From Sergeia podlipaevii (lineage: Eukaryota; Euglenozoa; Kinetoplastea; Trypanosomatida; Trypanosomatidae): a DNA stretch of 30,834 bases. Position 1 is the first letter of the stretch, and the number at the start of each line of letters is the position of its first letter. A model generated the notes under the pieces. The model saw only the letters and a list, made by a program, of their open reading frames with translations. It was not told where the DNA came from and ran no database searches. The DNA lies in contig JASANZ010001992.1 in the NCBI GenBank assembly GCA_030849805.1, positions 1 to 30,834 on the forward strand, in the 5' to 3' direction. A program made the position numbers and the translations under genes. Shown here piece after piece: positions 7,909 to 17,416 of the stretch.

Positions 7909-10143
7909 TTACCGAACCCGCTTGTTCCCAGCAGTCTTCTTGCGATTCTTCGCTCCAGTGCCGTGCGCCTGACGTAGTGAGATGGCGGCGCCATCGAGGC
8001 CTACCAGCTGTGCCTCAGGTTTCTTCTCCTGATCCGTCTCGACTGCTGTCTTGAACACCACCTCCTCCCTTTCGTCCTTCTCATCATTGCCTGATGAGGC
8101 GGCACCGCCAGCAGGAGAACCCAGCGCATCCTCCTGCTCTGTGGCTTTGGATTTCCTTTCCTGCTGCCGCTGCTGCTTGAGAGCAGCTGCCTTGGCCAGA
8201 GCGGCTGAAACGTCGCTTCCGGGAAGGGCAATAGAGTGAGTGGGACGAGCAGCTAGTACGGCTGCCAGACGCTGCATGGAGGCAAACCAGAGAGAAGGCT
8301 GTTCATCCCGCAGTAGCTCCCAACGCAGTTGCTTCGTTTCTTCCGCCTCCCTGCCATCGGCTAAGGAAGGACCGACACTGCTCGCAATGGACGGGAGTGT
8401 ACCAGTCATGGGACGATGCACCGCTACTGCACGCGCGCGCGCGGACATCGTCGTCATGGACTCATCACCAGGGCCTACCCCTTGTCCATCCTGTGCACCA
8501 GCACCGTCGGTCTTGGTGCCAGCACTAGACGTCGCTGCTGCTCCAGCGCCACAGTCAGCCAGCGCCGCCTTCACGAGTTCCACGAGGTGTCCCACGTTCT
8601 TGCGCACCGTCGCGCTCACGGGGCTGCAGCAGCGCAGAAGCTCACTAGCAGAGGTGGGCAGCTTAGATGCAATGGCAAGAACAGAAGACAGATGCAGTAC
8701 CGCGGGAGGAGAGTCGTCCACCTCGCGAGCCGCGCCATCACGCCAGTTAAAGATATCCCGCACCACACGCGTCTGAGCCGCGTTGAGGCCACCAAGGCTG
8801 CGGCCAAGCGCGGCCTTATAGGACTCGTTGGAGTAAAGTTCTGGCTTCTGGTAGACGTCGAGAGAGAGGCGGCGACTTTCTCTAAAGACGTGCACAAGCA
8901 GGTTACCAACGGACGCGCGTGCCTCGCTGTTGAGCAGCAGCGCCTTGAGACGATCATACACGTACAGCAAAAAGTGAGTATCCTGACGCGCGTAGTGAAC
9001 CATCTCTGCTGATAGAGGGCGGACTCGCCAATCCGCAGTTTGAAACTTCTTATTGAGCTTCACCTGGCAGAAGTGGTCGACAGCAAAGGCGAGACTGTGG
9101 GGCATGTGTAGTGTCTGTAGCGCAATGCCAGTATCAAAGAAGTTCACCAAGTAGAGCCCAAAATCCTTCTGGAGCCACCGCACGTCCTCGCGAGCGCCGT
9201 GAAGTACCTTGAGGATACCAGAATTGAGGAATACAGGCGCAAGCAGGTGCATGGAGGAGCGCAGCTGAAGGCAGTCCACAATGATATCTGCCGTGCGGGT
9301 GCTAATTTGCATGAGGCATGTGAACCCTTGATAAGAATAAAAGTCATGGTGCTCCAGATCAATGGCGATCTCCTTCTCTTTCATAAGTGACTGTATCACC
9401 TCCTGAAGATCCTCCACTGCATCGACAAACCGCAGCGGGCACTCAGCAAGAGGCAAGGAGGGGGTTTCTGTATGAGGCAAGAGCTGGTCCTGCGATGGCA
9501 TAAAGGACTTGATCTGCTCTTCAAAGGGATGCACGCCAGCCTTGCCAGTGTGGCGCACGCCCTGCGCGTCGTAGTACACAGGCACAAAAGGCGAGAAATT
9601 GTCAACGGGCATCTCGAATATGAGCTGCGGACGCATCACATGTGCAACGTGAATGACGCCCCCACGACTACTGTCTGGGATGGCTGCGGCTGATCTTGGG
9701 GCTGCCTTGAGCTCGGAACCAAAGGAAACCGAAAGCTGATCCGCAGCATGTAGCTTGCGGCCCTGAAGTTCATCCAGCACAGAGTCCACGTTTTCAAGGA
9801 GGGAGTCCACCGCCTCCATCACGGCTACTCGCTCGGTTTCACTGAGTGAGGGTGGGGCACCAGTGACTGGATCTGCCTTGGCATCGAGTGTGATACGGCG
9901 ACGCTTTGGCAACAGATGACAACACTTGTCCATCACGTCGATAAGAAGTGCGCTGTGGTCGCGCACCTGGTTGCGGAATCCCGAGAAAGCCTGGTGGTAC
10001 TCGTAGTCATCAGCGGGGATCTGACCTGCAAGCCTGCTATACTCCTTCACCGCAGTGAACGTGAGAGAAACGATCTCCTTTGTCTTGGGCAGGGCAGCGC
10101 CCCCTGCTTGCATCGTCGCATCAGACGCAGTGCTTTTCGACAT
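7909..10143 (-). CDS. RRP6: Exosome-associated 3'-5' exoribonuclease RRP6
   Basis: The protein has 744 residues and starts at an ATG. An N-terminal helical region (about 25-125) fits the PMC2NT domain that binds Rrp47. The DEDD exonuclease domain (about 235-400) shows D262 and E264 in IDLEHHDF, D320 in GAREDVRWLQKDFGLY, and Y384/D388 in HYARQDTHFLLYVYD, so it is a DEDDy enzyme with all catalytic residues present. An HRDC domain follows (about 450-530). The tail is Ala/Gln/Lys/Glu-rich and ends in a basic stretch (KNRKKTAGNKRVR). RRP6 trims and degrades nuclear RNAs such as 5.8S rRNA precursors and snoRNAs with the exosome; in T. brucei it is a stable exosome component. The identification is firm. 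Confidence 0.95.
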   Translation of the reverse strand: MSKSTASDATMQAGGAALPKTKEIVSLTFTAVKEYSRLAGQIPADDYEYHQAFSGFRNQVRDHSALLIDVMDKCCHLLPKRRRITLDAKADPVTGAPPSLSETERVAVMEAVDSLLENVDSVLDELQGRKLHAADQLSVSFGSELKAAPRSAAAIPDSSRGGVIHVAHVMRPQLIFEMPVDNFSPFVPVYYDAQGVRHTGKAGVHPFEEQIKSFMPSQDQLLPHTETPSLPLAECPLRFVDAVEDLQEVIQSLMKEKEIAIDLEHHDFYSYQGFTCLMQISTRTADIIVDCLQLRSSMHLLAPVFLNSGILKVLHGAREDVRWLQKDFGLYLVNFFDTGIALQTLHMPHSLAFAVDHFCQVKLNKKFQTADWRVRPLSAEMVHYARQDTHFLLYVYDRLKALLLNSEARASVGNLLVHVFRESRRLSLDVYQKPELYSNESYKAALGRSLGGLNAAQTRVVRDIFNWRDGAAREVDDSPPAVLHLSSVLAIASKLPTSASELLRCCSPVSATVRKNVGHLVELVKAALADCGAGAAATSSAGTKTDGAGAQDGQGVGPGDESMTTMSARARAVAVHRPMTGTLPSIASSVGPSLADGREAEETKQLRWELLRDEQPSLWFASMQRLAAVLAARPTHSIALPGSDVSAALAKAAALKQQRQQERKSKATEQEDALGSPAGGAASSGNDEKDEREEVVFKTAVETDQEKKPEAQLVGLDGAAISLRQAHGTGAKNRKKTAGNKRVR

Positions 10144-11028
10144 TTCAGCACCACCTTTCCCTTCTTTTTTTTTAAAACTATTGTTTGCTGTTGCTATGCT
10201 TACCTAAAAGAAAGAACCACTACGCAATATAAGAGAATAGAAGGTATAGCAGCAACCAAATCCCTCCACACCTACGAAGATGATCGCAAGAAAATATTAT
10301 AAATTTATACTTAAAAATATTTACTTTTAGAACAGATAAAAAAAAACAAAAAGAGAAGTGAGAAGTACTACAGACTGGCACAATGCTATCAAAAAAATAA
10401 GTAAAAAAAAATAAGATAAAGAGCTATAAATACAAAAATATGAACGCTCATTTTTTTTCCTTTCTTTTGCGGGTTAGATAAGCAACAGTAAATATATAGC
10501 AAGCCACGAGAAGAATAACTTTCAAGCCTTAAAAAGATAAGGTAAGGGACTTCTGCCAACAGCGTCAAAAATGTATATATAAAAAAACGAATTAAAACAA
10601 GGCGCACACACTCATATATATAGGCCCCGATAACATGGATGGCAACGAATACAGCACACATACGCGCCCCCCCCTCCCCAACACACACACAGTTTCACAC
10701 ATGCGCACTCAAAAAAAAAAAATGTGACTGCAAAAGAAGAGCCTAACACGAGAAAAATGTTGTTTTCTTTCATCAATCTTTCTTCTTTAGTTGCGTGCAG
10801 TTTGTATATGCATCATCATCTTTTTTTTTTTAAAGTTTCCTCATCCATTACATGAATGCACTTCCCCTGCATAAAATCCCTCGCCATTCCCTTTCATTTG
10901 ATCTCGCGTCACGCAAATTAAAACTAGTTAGTCTTCTTATTTCTGCTTCTTTCTTCCGTTGAAAAGAAAGATGAGAATACCTTAATTCCAAAAAAAAAAA
11001 AAGTGAGAAAGAAATCATTTAAAAAACG
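10144..11028. other. Spacer between the GDP-sugar transporter and RRP6 genes
   Basis: The spacer is A-rich on the plus strand near RRP6 and pyrimidine-rich near the transporter stop (about 10760-10970). It has a C-run at 10668-10678 and a poly-A at 10711-10721. No gene was seen. Confidence 0.55.
10386..10423 (-). promoter_or_regulatory. Predicted trans-splice acceptor of RRP6
   Basis: On the minus strand two long T-rich tracts run into GATAG, with the AG at 10387-10386 and a leader of about 243 nt lacking ATG. The first upstream ATG is at 10451-10449. A nearer alternative is the tract TTCTTTCTTTT with its AG at 10205-10204 (leader about 60 nt). Confidence 0.45.
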
Positions 11029-12033
11029 CTAAGCCAAGTCTTTCAAAGTAGGACCGTAACTCCTATGCTCTGCTGTTGAGGTTTGAAGGGTCGACTCTAT
11101 CTCAGGCTCTTCCTTGCCCTTCGGCTTGCTAGCCTTGCTGTTAAGAAAAGCATAAAGAAACCCCGCACTGAGAGCGATTACAATGCCAGCATAGCCAACC
11201 ATATCGGGATACTGCTTGAAAATAAGTATGCCAAGAAATGCCAGGGGTACCTTGTTCAAGGCTCCAACCACGCTGAACGTTGTTGGTGACGTCATCTCCA
11301 TGCACCAAAATACGGTGAAAGTCATGCAGGAGCTGATAATGGTAACGAATAGTACGCACAGCTTCGCCCCGACAGTGCCTCCAGCAATACCAGTAGCGAG
11401 CGGAACAAACTCATTGCATCCAGCAATCAAGAAGAATGGCAAAGAGAAAAAATTATTAAAGAATACAGGTCCGTACCGGCCAATTTCCTGACCCAGCTCA
11501 GACGTGAGACGCTTCATGTACAACGTGTACGTGACGGTCGCAAAAATGTTGGCAAAGGTCCAGAAGAGTCCCCACGCCGTCACCCACGGATCCCCCCGAG
11601 CGCCAAGATAGCTACCCAGCACCATAAGAAAGAAGGAGGAGTACATACCAGGCGTGACGACCTTTTTATACACAATCATGTCACCCGTAGCGGTAAGAAC
11701 AATCGCTAAATTCTTAATAATCGTCTGCGCCGATACCGACATGAGGTGCAAGCTTTTCATTGAGGTATAAAGCATCGTAACAAAAAGCAAGGTCAGGGGA
11801 AGCCAGCGGCGGGTAATTTTCATAGATAAGCCTGGGTACGTCACCCAGCCTGCGTATTTGGCCAGCATAACAAGAAGACAGGCGCCGCCATTCTGAAGAA
11901 AGAGCAGACTGTTATGGTAGTTAAGATCATAAGCGTGAAGAACAAGTTTGTTGAGAAGAATCATACAAATACTGCAGGTACTATACGCTACCACTGAGAC
12001 AAGCGACTCAACCTGCTTGTGGTTGCGCCTCAT
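11029..12033 (-). CDS. LPG2: Golgi GDP-mannose (nucleotide-sugar) transporter, LPG2/VRG4 type
   Basis: The protein has 334 residues and about ten hydrophobic helices, the usual size and topology of nucleotide-sugar transporters. GALNK at 257-261 is the signature of GDP-mannose transporters, and FFNN at 191-194 corresponds to the second conserved motif (FYNN in Vrg4). The short polar tail (about 299-334) is probably cytosolic. The family exchanges GDP-mannose for GMP across the Golgi membrane; Leishmania LPG2 also carries GDP-arabinose and GDP-fucose and is needed for phosphoglycan synthesis. The substrate here is inferred from the motifs. The ATG at 12033 is the first in frame. Confidence 0.92.
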   Translation of the reverse strand: MRRNHKQVESLVSVVAYSTCSICMILLNKLVLHAYDLNYHNSLLFLQNGGACLLVMLAKYAGWVTYPGLSMKITRRWLPLTLLFVTMLYTSMKSLHLMSVSAQTIIKNLAIVLTATGDMIVYKKVVTPGMYSSFFLMVLGSYLGARGDPWVTAWGLFWTFANIFATVTYTLYMKRLTSELGQEIGRYGPVFFNNFFSLPFFLIAGCNEFVPLATGIAGGTVGAKLCVLFVTIISSCMTFTVFWCMEMTSPTTFSVVGALNKVPLAFLGILIFKQYPDMVGYAGIVIALSAGFLYAFLNSKASKPKGKEEPEIESTLQTSTAEHRSYGPTLKDLA

Positions 12034-12187
12034 ATTTTCCCCTCTCTTCTTTCCTTCTATATTGTTGTTTATTCCACGTTTCCTCCCTTTTTATTATTAA
12101 AAGAAACAAAAAAAATATTTACCTACTCGCTCTATAGATATGAATATGCTATTGGTCCCTATACTTTCAGAGACGAAAGTGCACACA

Positions 12188-12228
12188 CTCAAAGATGATA
12201 AATAAATAAAAGAACAACCAAAAAAGCA
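12188..12228 (-). promoter_or_regulatory. Predicted trans-splice acceptor of the GDP-sugar transporter gene
   Basis: A T-rich tract on the minus strand ends in CTTTGAG, with the AG at 12189-12188 and a leader of about 155 nt without ATG. The next ATG upstream is at 12234-12232. A second tract (12094-12117) with its AG at 12088-12087 is an alternative. Confidence 0.45.
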
Positions 12229-13584
12229 CCAGCATCAGTAGACAAGAGTAATAAGGAGAAAAAAAAATGGATACACCTATTCACACAAGATACCGTGAAA
12301 GTACGTATGTCCATCAAAGCAAAAAAGAAAAAGGAAACACGTATGTACAATTTTATTGAGTACGATGCAAACATACTTATCTAGACCCTTTTTTCAAAAG
12401 TTTTTTTTTTGAAGTGAAAAGTTGGATACATTGAAAGTACTTATAGGGATGTCAATACAAAGTAGTTCATTGTCTGCTGCTCGCTTGGTGAGAAAGAGGG
12501 GGGGGAGGGGATAAAGAGAGGATACTGGTAATTAAAGATGTCATACGCAACGGCAATACTGTCTTTTCCCTCTTTTTTGAAAAGAAAAGAAGCAATGGTC
12601 GCAAGCAAGTAAACATTGACGATGCTACAGTGCACACTGAAGACCCCTCCCCCCCCCCTTCCACAACCTCAACATATACTGAGAACAACAATAACCATCA
12701 TATATATATATATATTCCCTCACTCACTCATCCACCTACTCAGCAACAAAAAGAAAGTAGAATATTTATACGCGCACCTCAGCAAACAACAACTCAACTA
12801 ATAAAGCAAGCGGTTAAATCGAAGCACAATAACAAATGATAAAAAGAAAGAATTGCACGTCCAAATAGCCGCTTTATTAACTCAGATATGAGTCCTCTCT
12901 CCCCTTTTTTGCTGTTGAAAGAAAGTCAAAACATAAGAGAAAGAAGCACTCGCTAAAAAAAAAAAAAAAAAACATGTAAATGCATAAATGCGGTCACCTA
13001 ATATATGCGTAAATATACACTTATGGCGCCTCGTTCTTCTTTCCGTCATATCACGCACTACAACACACACACACACACGAGAGAGTATAACTAGCCCCCC
13101 TTCTCCTTCTCTATAGTTTTTTCATTCCTCTTGCATACACCATCTTGTGTAATGTCTTAGGGCATGCTAGACAGATGCACATACACAGTGGCATACACAC
13201 ATATGTCTATATAGACGCACATACAATGCATTTCCAGACATTCTTCTTAAAGGGAGAAAAAAACACTTTTCAAGCTACACAGTCCCCCACCCTCACCCCC
13301 TTTCTTGCTCCTTCATCACCAAAAGGCAAACGAGTCCTTAAATGTTATCAAAAAGGAAAAGCATACTTGACTTCAACACTTCAACATACCCACCAGCAAA
13401 TAGCAAAGACCAAATATAATAGTGTTATGTTTTTAAAAATATTTTTATGCTACACTTATGATGTAAACTCCAGAATGAAAACCGCTGAAAAAAAAATGAC
13501 GAAAAAGCAACTAAAAAAAAGAAGGAAGCATGCATTTTAAAAAATTCCGTTTTATAATCTCGCACACATTTATTTTATGTTCCC

Positions 13585-13602
13585 TCACACACACACACAC
13601 AC
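13585..13602. repeat. (CA)n microsatellite
   Basis: About nine CA units shortly after the stop codon of the LSm14-like membrane protein gene. Confidence 0.9.
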
Positions 13603-13667
13603 TACTAATAACTCGGTATATCTGCGCTGTTTTGTCCCCCCTCTCCCTCCCCCCCCTCTTTTTTTTT

Positions 13668-15485
13668 TTACATTCCATCTAGCAGTAGTCGTGCTACGTG
13701 AAACACCTTGTAGTGCAAGTATTGGTCTATGCATAGCAAGATAAACAGCACGAGCGCAAAGCACAGCAGTGGAATTAGTGAGCGCTCCACCTCGCCCATC
13801 ATGTACAGTTTGCAATCGGTGAATGACTGGGGGATGTAGGAACAGTTCAACTGACAAAGCCAGTCATTAGCTGTTGCGTTGCTGCGCATATCGCACTCTC
13901 TATCAAATCCCGTGCAGGAAAAATAATAATAGTAAGTGCAGATTGCACTGGGGTCAGCCTCTCTATAAAGGTACCGCCTTACTCGCGCTGTGGTGAAGGA
14001 CTGGCCAAACACAATCATCGCCATTAGACAGCATCCGAGCGTAGCCGTTACCATCAACACCCGCGTGGCGCCAAGTATGAAGGACTTTGAAAGAGGCACA
14101 CACATGCGCTGCGCATGCAGTCCTGACACCAAAGATGTGAAGAAGCCGCACACAGCCACAGCGCACATGTACCCAATGAACTTCGCGAGATACCTATAAA
14201 TCAGCACTGATGAGGTGGAAGAAAAGATGGTGGCGGTGTATACGGCAAACGCAATCACCATCGCCATCTCAAGCGCAGCCACGAGAAACGTGTGCTTGGG
14301 CAAGCGAGTTAAGTAGAGCACACCGGTAGCGCGAAACATGCCTGCAGGGGCCTGATAGGTCCGCAATGAGGCTCGTTGCTGCGCGCGACTCTTCACTTTC
14401 TTCGCTCGCCGCATCGCTCGGTCCACCTTTATCAAATGGGCAATCTCCTCGCGTGTGACGCGGATCAAGAGATCGTTGTCTAGATGCGGGCACGCACAGC
14501 GACAGGTAACGAATGCTCTCAGAGGGATCTGGCGTGGGTTATTGCCCTGGCTAGTGTGAACGATGTAGCGACGCACAAACATGCGAAGGCACTGCATGTC
14601 GAACAGTCTCTTGGAAGGATCCTGAAAGAGGGAATAAAAGCTGCTGCGTGGGTCTTTAGCAAACTCAACGTCGTGAATATGTCCACGTGAAAAGGTCACG
14701 TACGGTATGGGACCCATAGACCCCGTGTTGTCCTTAAGCTTGTTACGCACACGGCGTGTTACCTCGTGATGTGTCTCGCCATTTGGGTCAAATATAACTA
14801 CCGCCGCATCGTCAGTCCCTCCGCTAAGATGCTCGTGCATGCCCTCGTCGTGGTGAAGCGCGTTGACTGTTCTCTGCTTCTTCCCTACGGAGAGCTGAGA
14901 GAGATTCATGGCGCCGTCAGTAGTGTTGTTCGTCTCGTGCTTCACGAGGCCATCATCACCTGCCCGCTGCGTCGACTCCTCTACCTGGTTCGAACCAAAC
15001 TCAAGTTTATGGAGTTCATAATCTGCTTCCGTGTAGCGATGAACATGAATGAGCATGACGGTATCCTTGCTGATGGTGGCGACCAATCCTTCGTAGTGCA
15101 TAGTAACCCGCTCTCCGTTTATTGTCGTCTCCCCACGGAAAGTAACACTGCGACCGATAATCTTCAGCTCTGGTAAGGTGAGTGTGGGCAGGTTCTCAAT
15201 AGGGCTATGCGTGTTGATGACGACGCGCTCCACCAGTTCGTCAATAGGCACCTCTGGCACCTCCTGCACTTCAGCCGCTGTTGTTCCTGCAGAACCAGTT
15301 CCACCTGCTTCTACCTCCGTCGCGCTCCTTCGCGCTTCGCCAGATATGGATTGAACGTTCCCTTCCTGCTGGCGCTGAGCATCCAGCTCCTCGCGAGGTG
15401 TGTTTTCCACTTGCGTAGCAGCAGTCGCACCATTTCCGTCCATAGCCACGACGACGACTACACTCTCTTCTTGCTCTCGAGGCAT
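13668..15485 (-). CDS. Four-helix membrane protein with an LSm14/Scd6-like N-terminal domain
   Basis: The protein has 605 residues. Residues 1-100 are acidic, Gln/Glu/Thr-rich and probably disordered. Residues 107-151 (IIGRSVTF, MHYEGLVATI, TVMLIHVHRY) and 260-277 (PYVTFSRGHIHDVEF) resemble the strands of LSm14/Scd6/RAP55 domains, whose last strand is typically YIxFRGSDIKDL. About 105 polar residues interrupt the fold. Residues 280-395 are an unrecognised, partly basic region containing a CRCAC motif at 328-332. Four hydrophobic helices follow (about 399-422, 428-453, 467-493, 569-589). The loop between helices 3 and 4 carries six Cys (516, 524, 531, 544, 548, 558) and two N-glycosylation sequons (NAT 536, NCS 547), so it is likely lumenal or extracellular and disulfide-bonded. 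The function is unknown. The LSm14 assignment is a by-eye remote match. Confidence 0.7.
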   Translation of the reverse strand: MPREQEESVVVVVAMDGNGATAATQVENTPREELDAQRQQEGNVQSISGEARRSATEVEAGGTGSAGTTAAEVQEVPEVPIDELVERVVINTHSPIENLPTLTLPELKIIGRSVTFRGETTINGERVTMHYEGLVATISKDTVMLIHVHRYTEADYELHKLEFGSNQVEESTQRAGDDGLVKHETNNTTDGAMNLSQLSVGKKQRTVNALHHDEGMHEHLSGGTDDAAVVIFDPNGETHHEVTRRVRNKLKDNTGSMGPIPYVTFSRGHIHDVEFAKDPRSSFYSLFQDPSKRLFDMQCLRMFVRRYIVHTSQGNNPRQIPLRAFVTCRCACPHLDNDLLIRVTREEIAHLIKVDRAMRRAKKVKSRAQQRASLRTYQAPAGMFRATGVLYLTRLPKHTFLVAALEMAMVIAFAVYTATIFSSTSSVLIYRYLAKFIGYMCAVAVCGFFTSLVSGLHAQRMCVPLSKSFILGATRVLMVTATLGCCLMAMIVFGQSFTTARVRRYLYREADPSAICTYYYYFSCTGFDRECDMRSNATANDWLCQLNCSYIPQSFTDCKLYMMGEVERSLIPLLCFALVLFILLCIDQYLHYKVFHVARLLLDGM

Positions 15486-16010
15486 ATTTGTACTCCCTAG
15501 ATAATGATAAAAAGATGAGCAAGAAAGGAAGAGAGAAGACCACTAATAAATGACACCAAAAACAAACAAACTCCCCCTCTTGAAAAAAAAAAAATTACTC
15601 AGCAAGAAAAAAACAAAAAGGAACGCAAAAAGAAAAGGAAAATAAAAACAGTCGGGAAAGAAGCAACTATGGAGAGAGAGAGAGAGTCAGCTGTATAACC
15701 TCTCTCGCCCTCGTCCTCACCCCCGCCCCCTCTCTCTATCTCTGTCGCTATGAGAACACTAGTCGAGCTTATAAATATATGTTTTTTCTTTAAAGAAGTT
15801 GTCTCTTTATCAATGCTCTACTTTTTCTTTCCTCTTTGGGGGAAGTTATCTTCTTTTGTTGAGCTTCTCTAATATAACAGCAACAAAAAGCAACAGATAT
15901 AAAAAATATTCCTTGTTGTGTAAAAGTTAAAAGTACCTTTAACAAAACAAAAATCAAATAATTTTATTTTATTATAATAATAGTATCAGTACTAGCAGAC
16001 AAATGCTTAC

Positions 16011-16044
16011 CTAATACATAAATGTAAATTAGCAAAAAAAAAAA
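16011..16044 (-). promoter_or_regulatory. Predicted trans-splice acceptor of the LSm14-like membrane protein gene
   Basis: On the minus strand a run of T (about 16044-16034) is followed by an AG at 16012-16011 inside TTAGGTAAGC. Upstream ATGs stop at 16019-16017 and none follows for 531 nt up to the start codon. One AG (GCTAAT has none, so 16012 is the first clear one) would give a leader of about 525 nt. Nearer tracts with AG at 15580-15579 and 15498-15497 are alternatives. Confidence 0.4.
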
Positions 16045-16064
16045 ATAATAATAATAATAATAAT
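16043..16064. repeat. (ATA)n microsatellite
   Basis: About seven ATA/TAA units adjoining an A-run, near the predicted acceptor of the LSm14-like gene. Confidence 0.85.
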
Positions 16065-16828
16065 AGAGAGGGAGGACGAGAAAAAAAAAAAAGGTCTATA
16101 TGCACGGAGTATAATTGTCCAACCAAAGATGGATACCTAGAAAGAGAAAGATACGTCTCCTGCCTAACTGCTGATTTGCTGTGGCAGCATAAATTCTTTT
16201 TTATTTTTATTATTATTGTATCATGCATAATTCTTTACTACACGATATGCATCAGCGAGCACTCTATCGTAAAGCGACGACACAAACACATCTGCAACTA
16301 CGTCACCACCAACAGTCTAAATAAATAAAAACAAAACAAAACGACATATCCCGTCACGCATCCACACATAGACACTCATGCACGCACGTGCATGTATAAT
16401 CAGTACTGCCTTGGCGACCAGAAGAGAGAAGAGAGAAAAAAAAAGTTTCAAAATGGCGGCTGTGAAAAGTAATTAGAAAAATAACGGTGAGTAAAATGTG
16501 TAACAGTAAATTCTCCATTCAAGACTTCAACTTCACATACACGTGCAATCCCTTATACAAAAGAAAAAGAAAAAATAGCAAAAAAAAAAACAATATCTAT
16601 AGTGAGCACATTAATGCACAAGACACTCATTCACTCTTCGTTTTTCTCCATTTATTCACCTTCTTTCAAAGAAAAAAAAAATCATAGTAAAAGAGAAGTA
16701 TCTCATTTCATGCTGTTTCAGGATTCGTGCTAAAACTAAACAAACCGGGTTTTCTTTTTTTTTTGTTGTTGTTGTTCATAATAGGGTGTCCGTTGCGGAT
16801 GCTAAAAGGGACATGTATTGAGATCCCA

Positions 16829-16866
16829 CATAATAATAATAGTAATAATGATAATAATAATAATAA
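16829..16866. repeat. Imperfect (AAT)n microsatellite
   Basis: AAT units interrupted by AGT and ATG, in the 3' flank of the mitochondrial carrier gene. Confidence 0.85.
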
Positions 16867-17416
16867 ACAGGGGATACCGTACATGTGATTTTAAAGCTAC
16901 TGAGTCAACCCTCGCTCGTGTCGTTCAGTCGGTCATTTATAGATAGGTGGTACAGTGCGCGCAGTGATCTTCGAATACAGATAGCAGTACACTCTCACCT
17001 TTGCGCAAGCACTCCCTATTTACTTTTTCACCAATTTATTGTTATCATTTTTGTCTCTCCTCCTTCCTCTCATAAACTTACCTATCAGTCATCTCTTCTG
17101 TATAATGCCTCTCCATAGACATATACCTATTGCTGTCTTTGGCGGTCATTCACTGAGCCCACAAGCTCACAGCGACCATGCTCTTCTATGACTATGTCAA
17201 TTCACACCTATATATTTCTTCCTTGAAAAGTATAGGGAGGGGAAAAAGCATCAACGTGAGCATATATATGATAACAGTAGTAATTATAATAGTAGCTAAC
17301 GGGTGATGATACTACAATAATAAATCTGGACTACAACCCCACAAGCACGTGAAAGCATAAGATAAACAAATAAAGTAAGGTGGCCTCACTTGTGGGCAAG
17401 AAAGAAAAAACGCTGA

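Larger units (their letters stand above)
12034..13667. other. Long AT-rich spacer between the LSm14-like and transporter genes
   Basis: No supportable gene in 1.6 kb. Contents are G- and C-runs (12498-12510, 12649-12660), a short TA run near 12700-12715, an A-run at 12955-12971 and the (CA)n tract at 13585-13602. Next to the LSm14-like gene's stop the plus strand is almost pure pyrimidine (13635-13669). A 131-codon plus-strand frame (13145-13540) is Lys/His-rich low complexity, antisense to the array, and was rejected. Confidence 0.55.
15486..17416. other. Longest spacer (1.9 kb), AT-rich with trinucleotide repeats
   Basis: No gene was found. The half next to the LSm14-like gene (15486-16016) has no minus-strand ATG. 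The other half has many. It holds ATA/TAA repeats (16043-16064, 16829-16866), a short AG run (15671-15686), C-rich pyrimidine patches on the plus strand (15700-15745) and pyrimidine-rich plus-strand sequence at about 17010-17110. Confidence 0.55.

Noticed and set aside
13145..13540. Plus-strand frame of 131 codons
   Set aside because: It is antisense to the array, Lys/His/Thr-rich and lies in an A-rich spacer.
14986..14997. GGTTCGAACC, resembling a tRNA B box
   Set aside because: It lies inside the LSm14-like coding region; no A box or cloverleaf was found around it.
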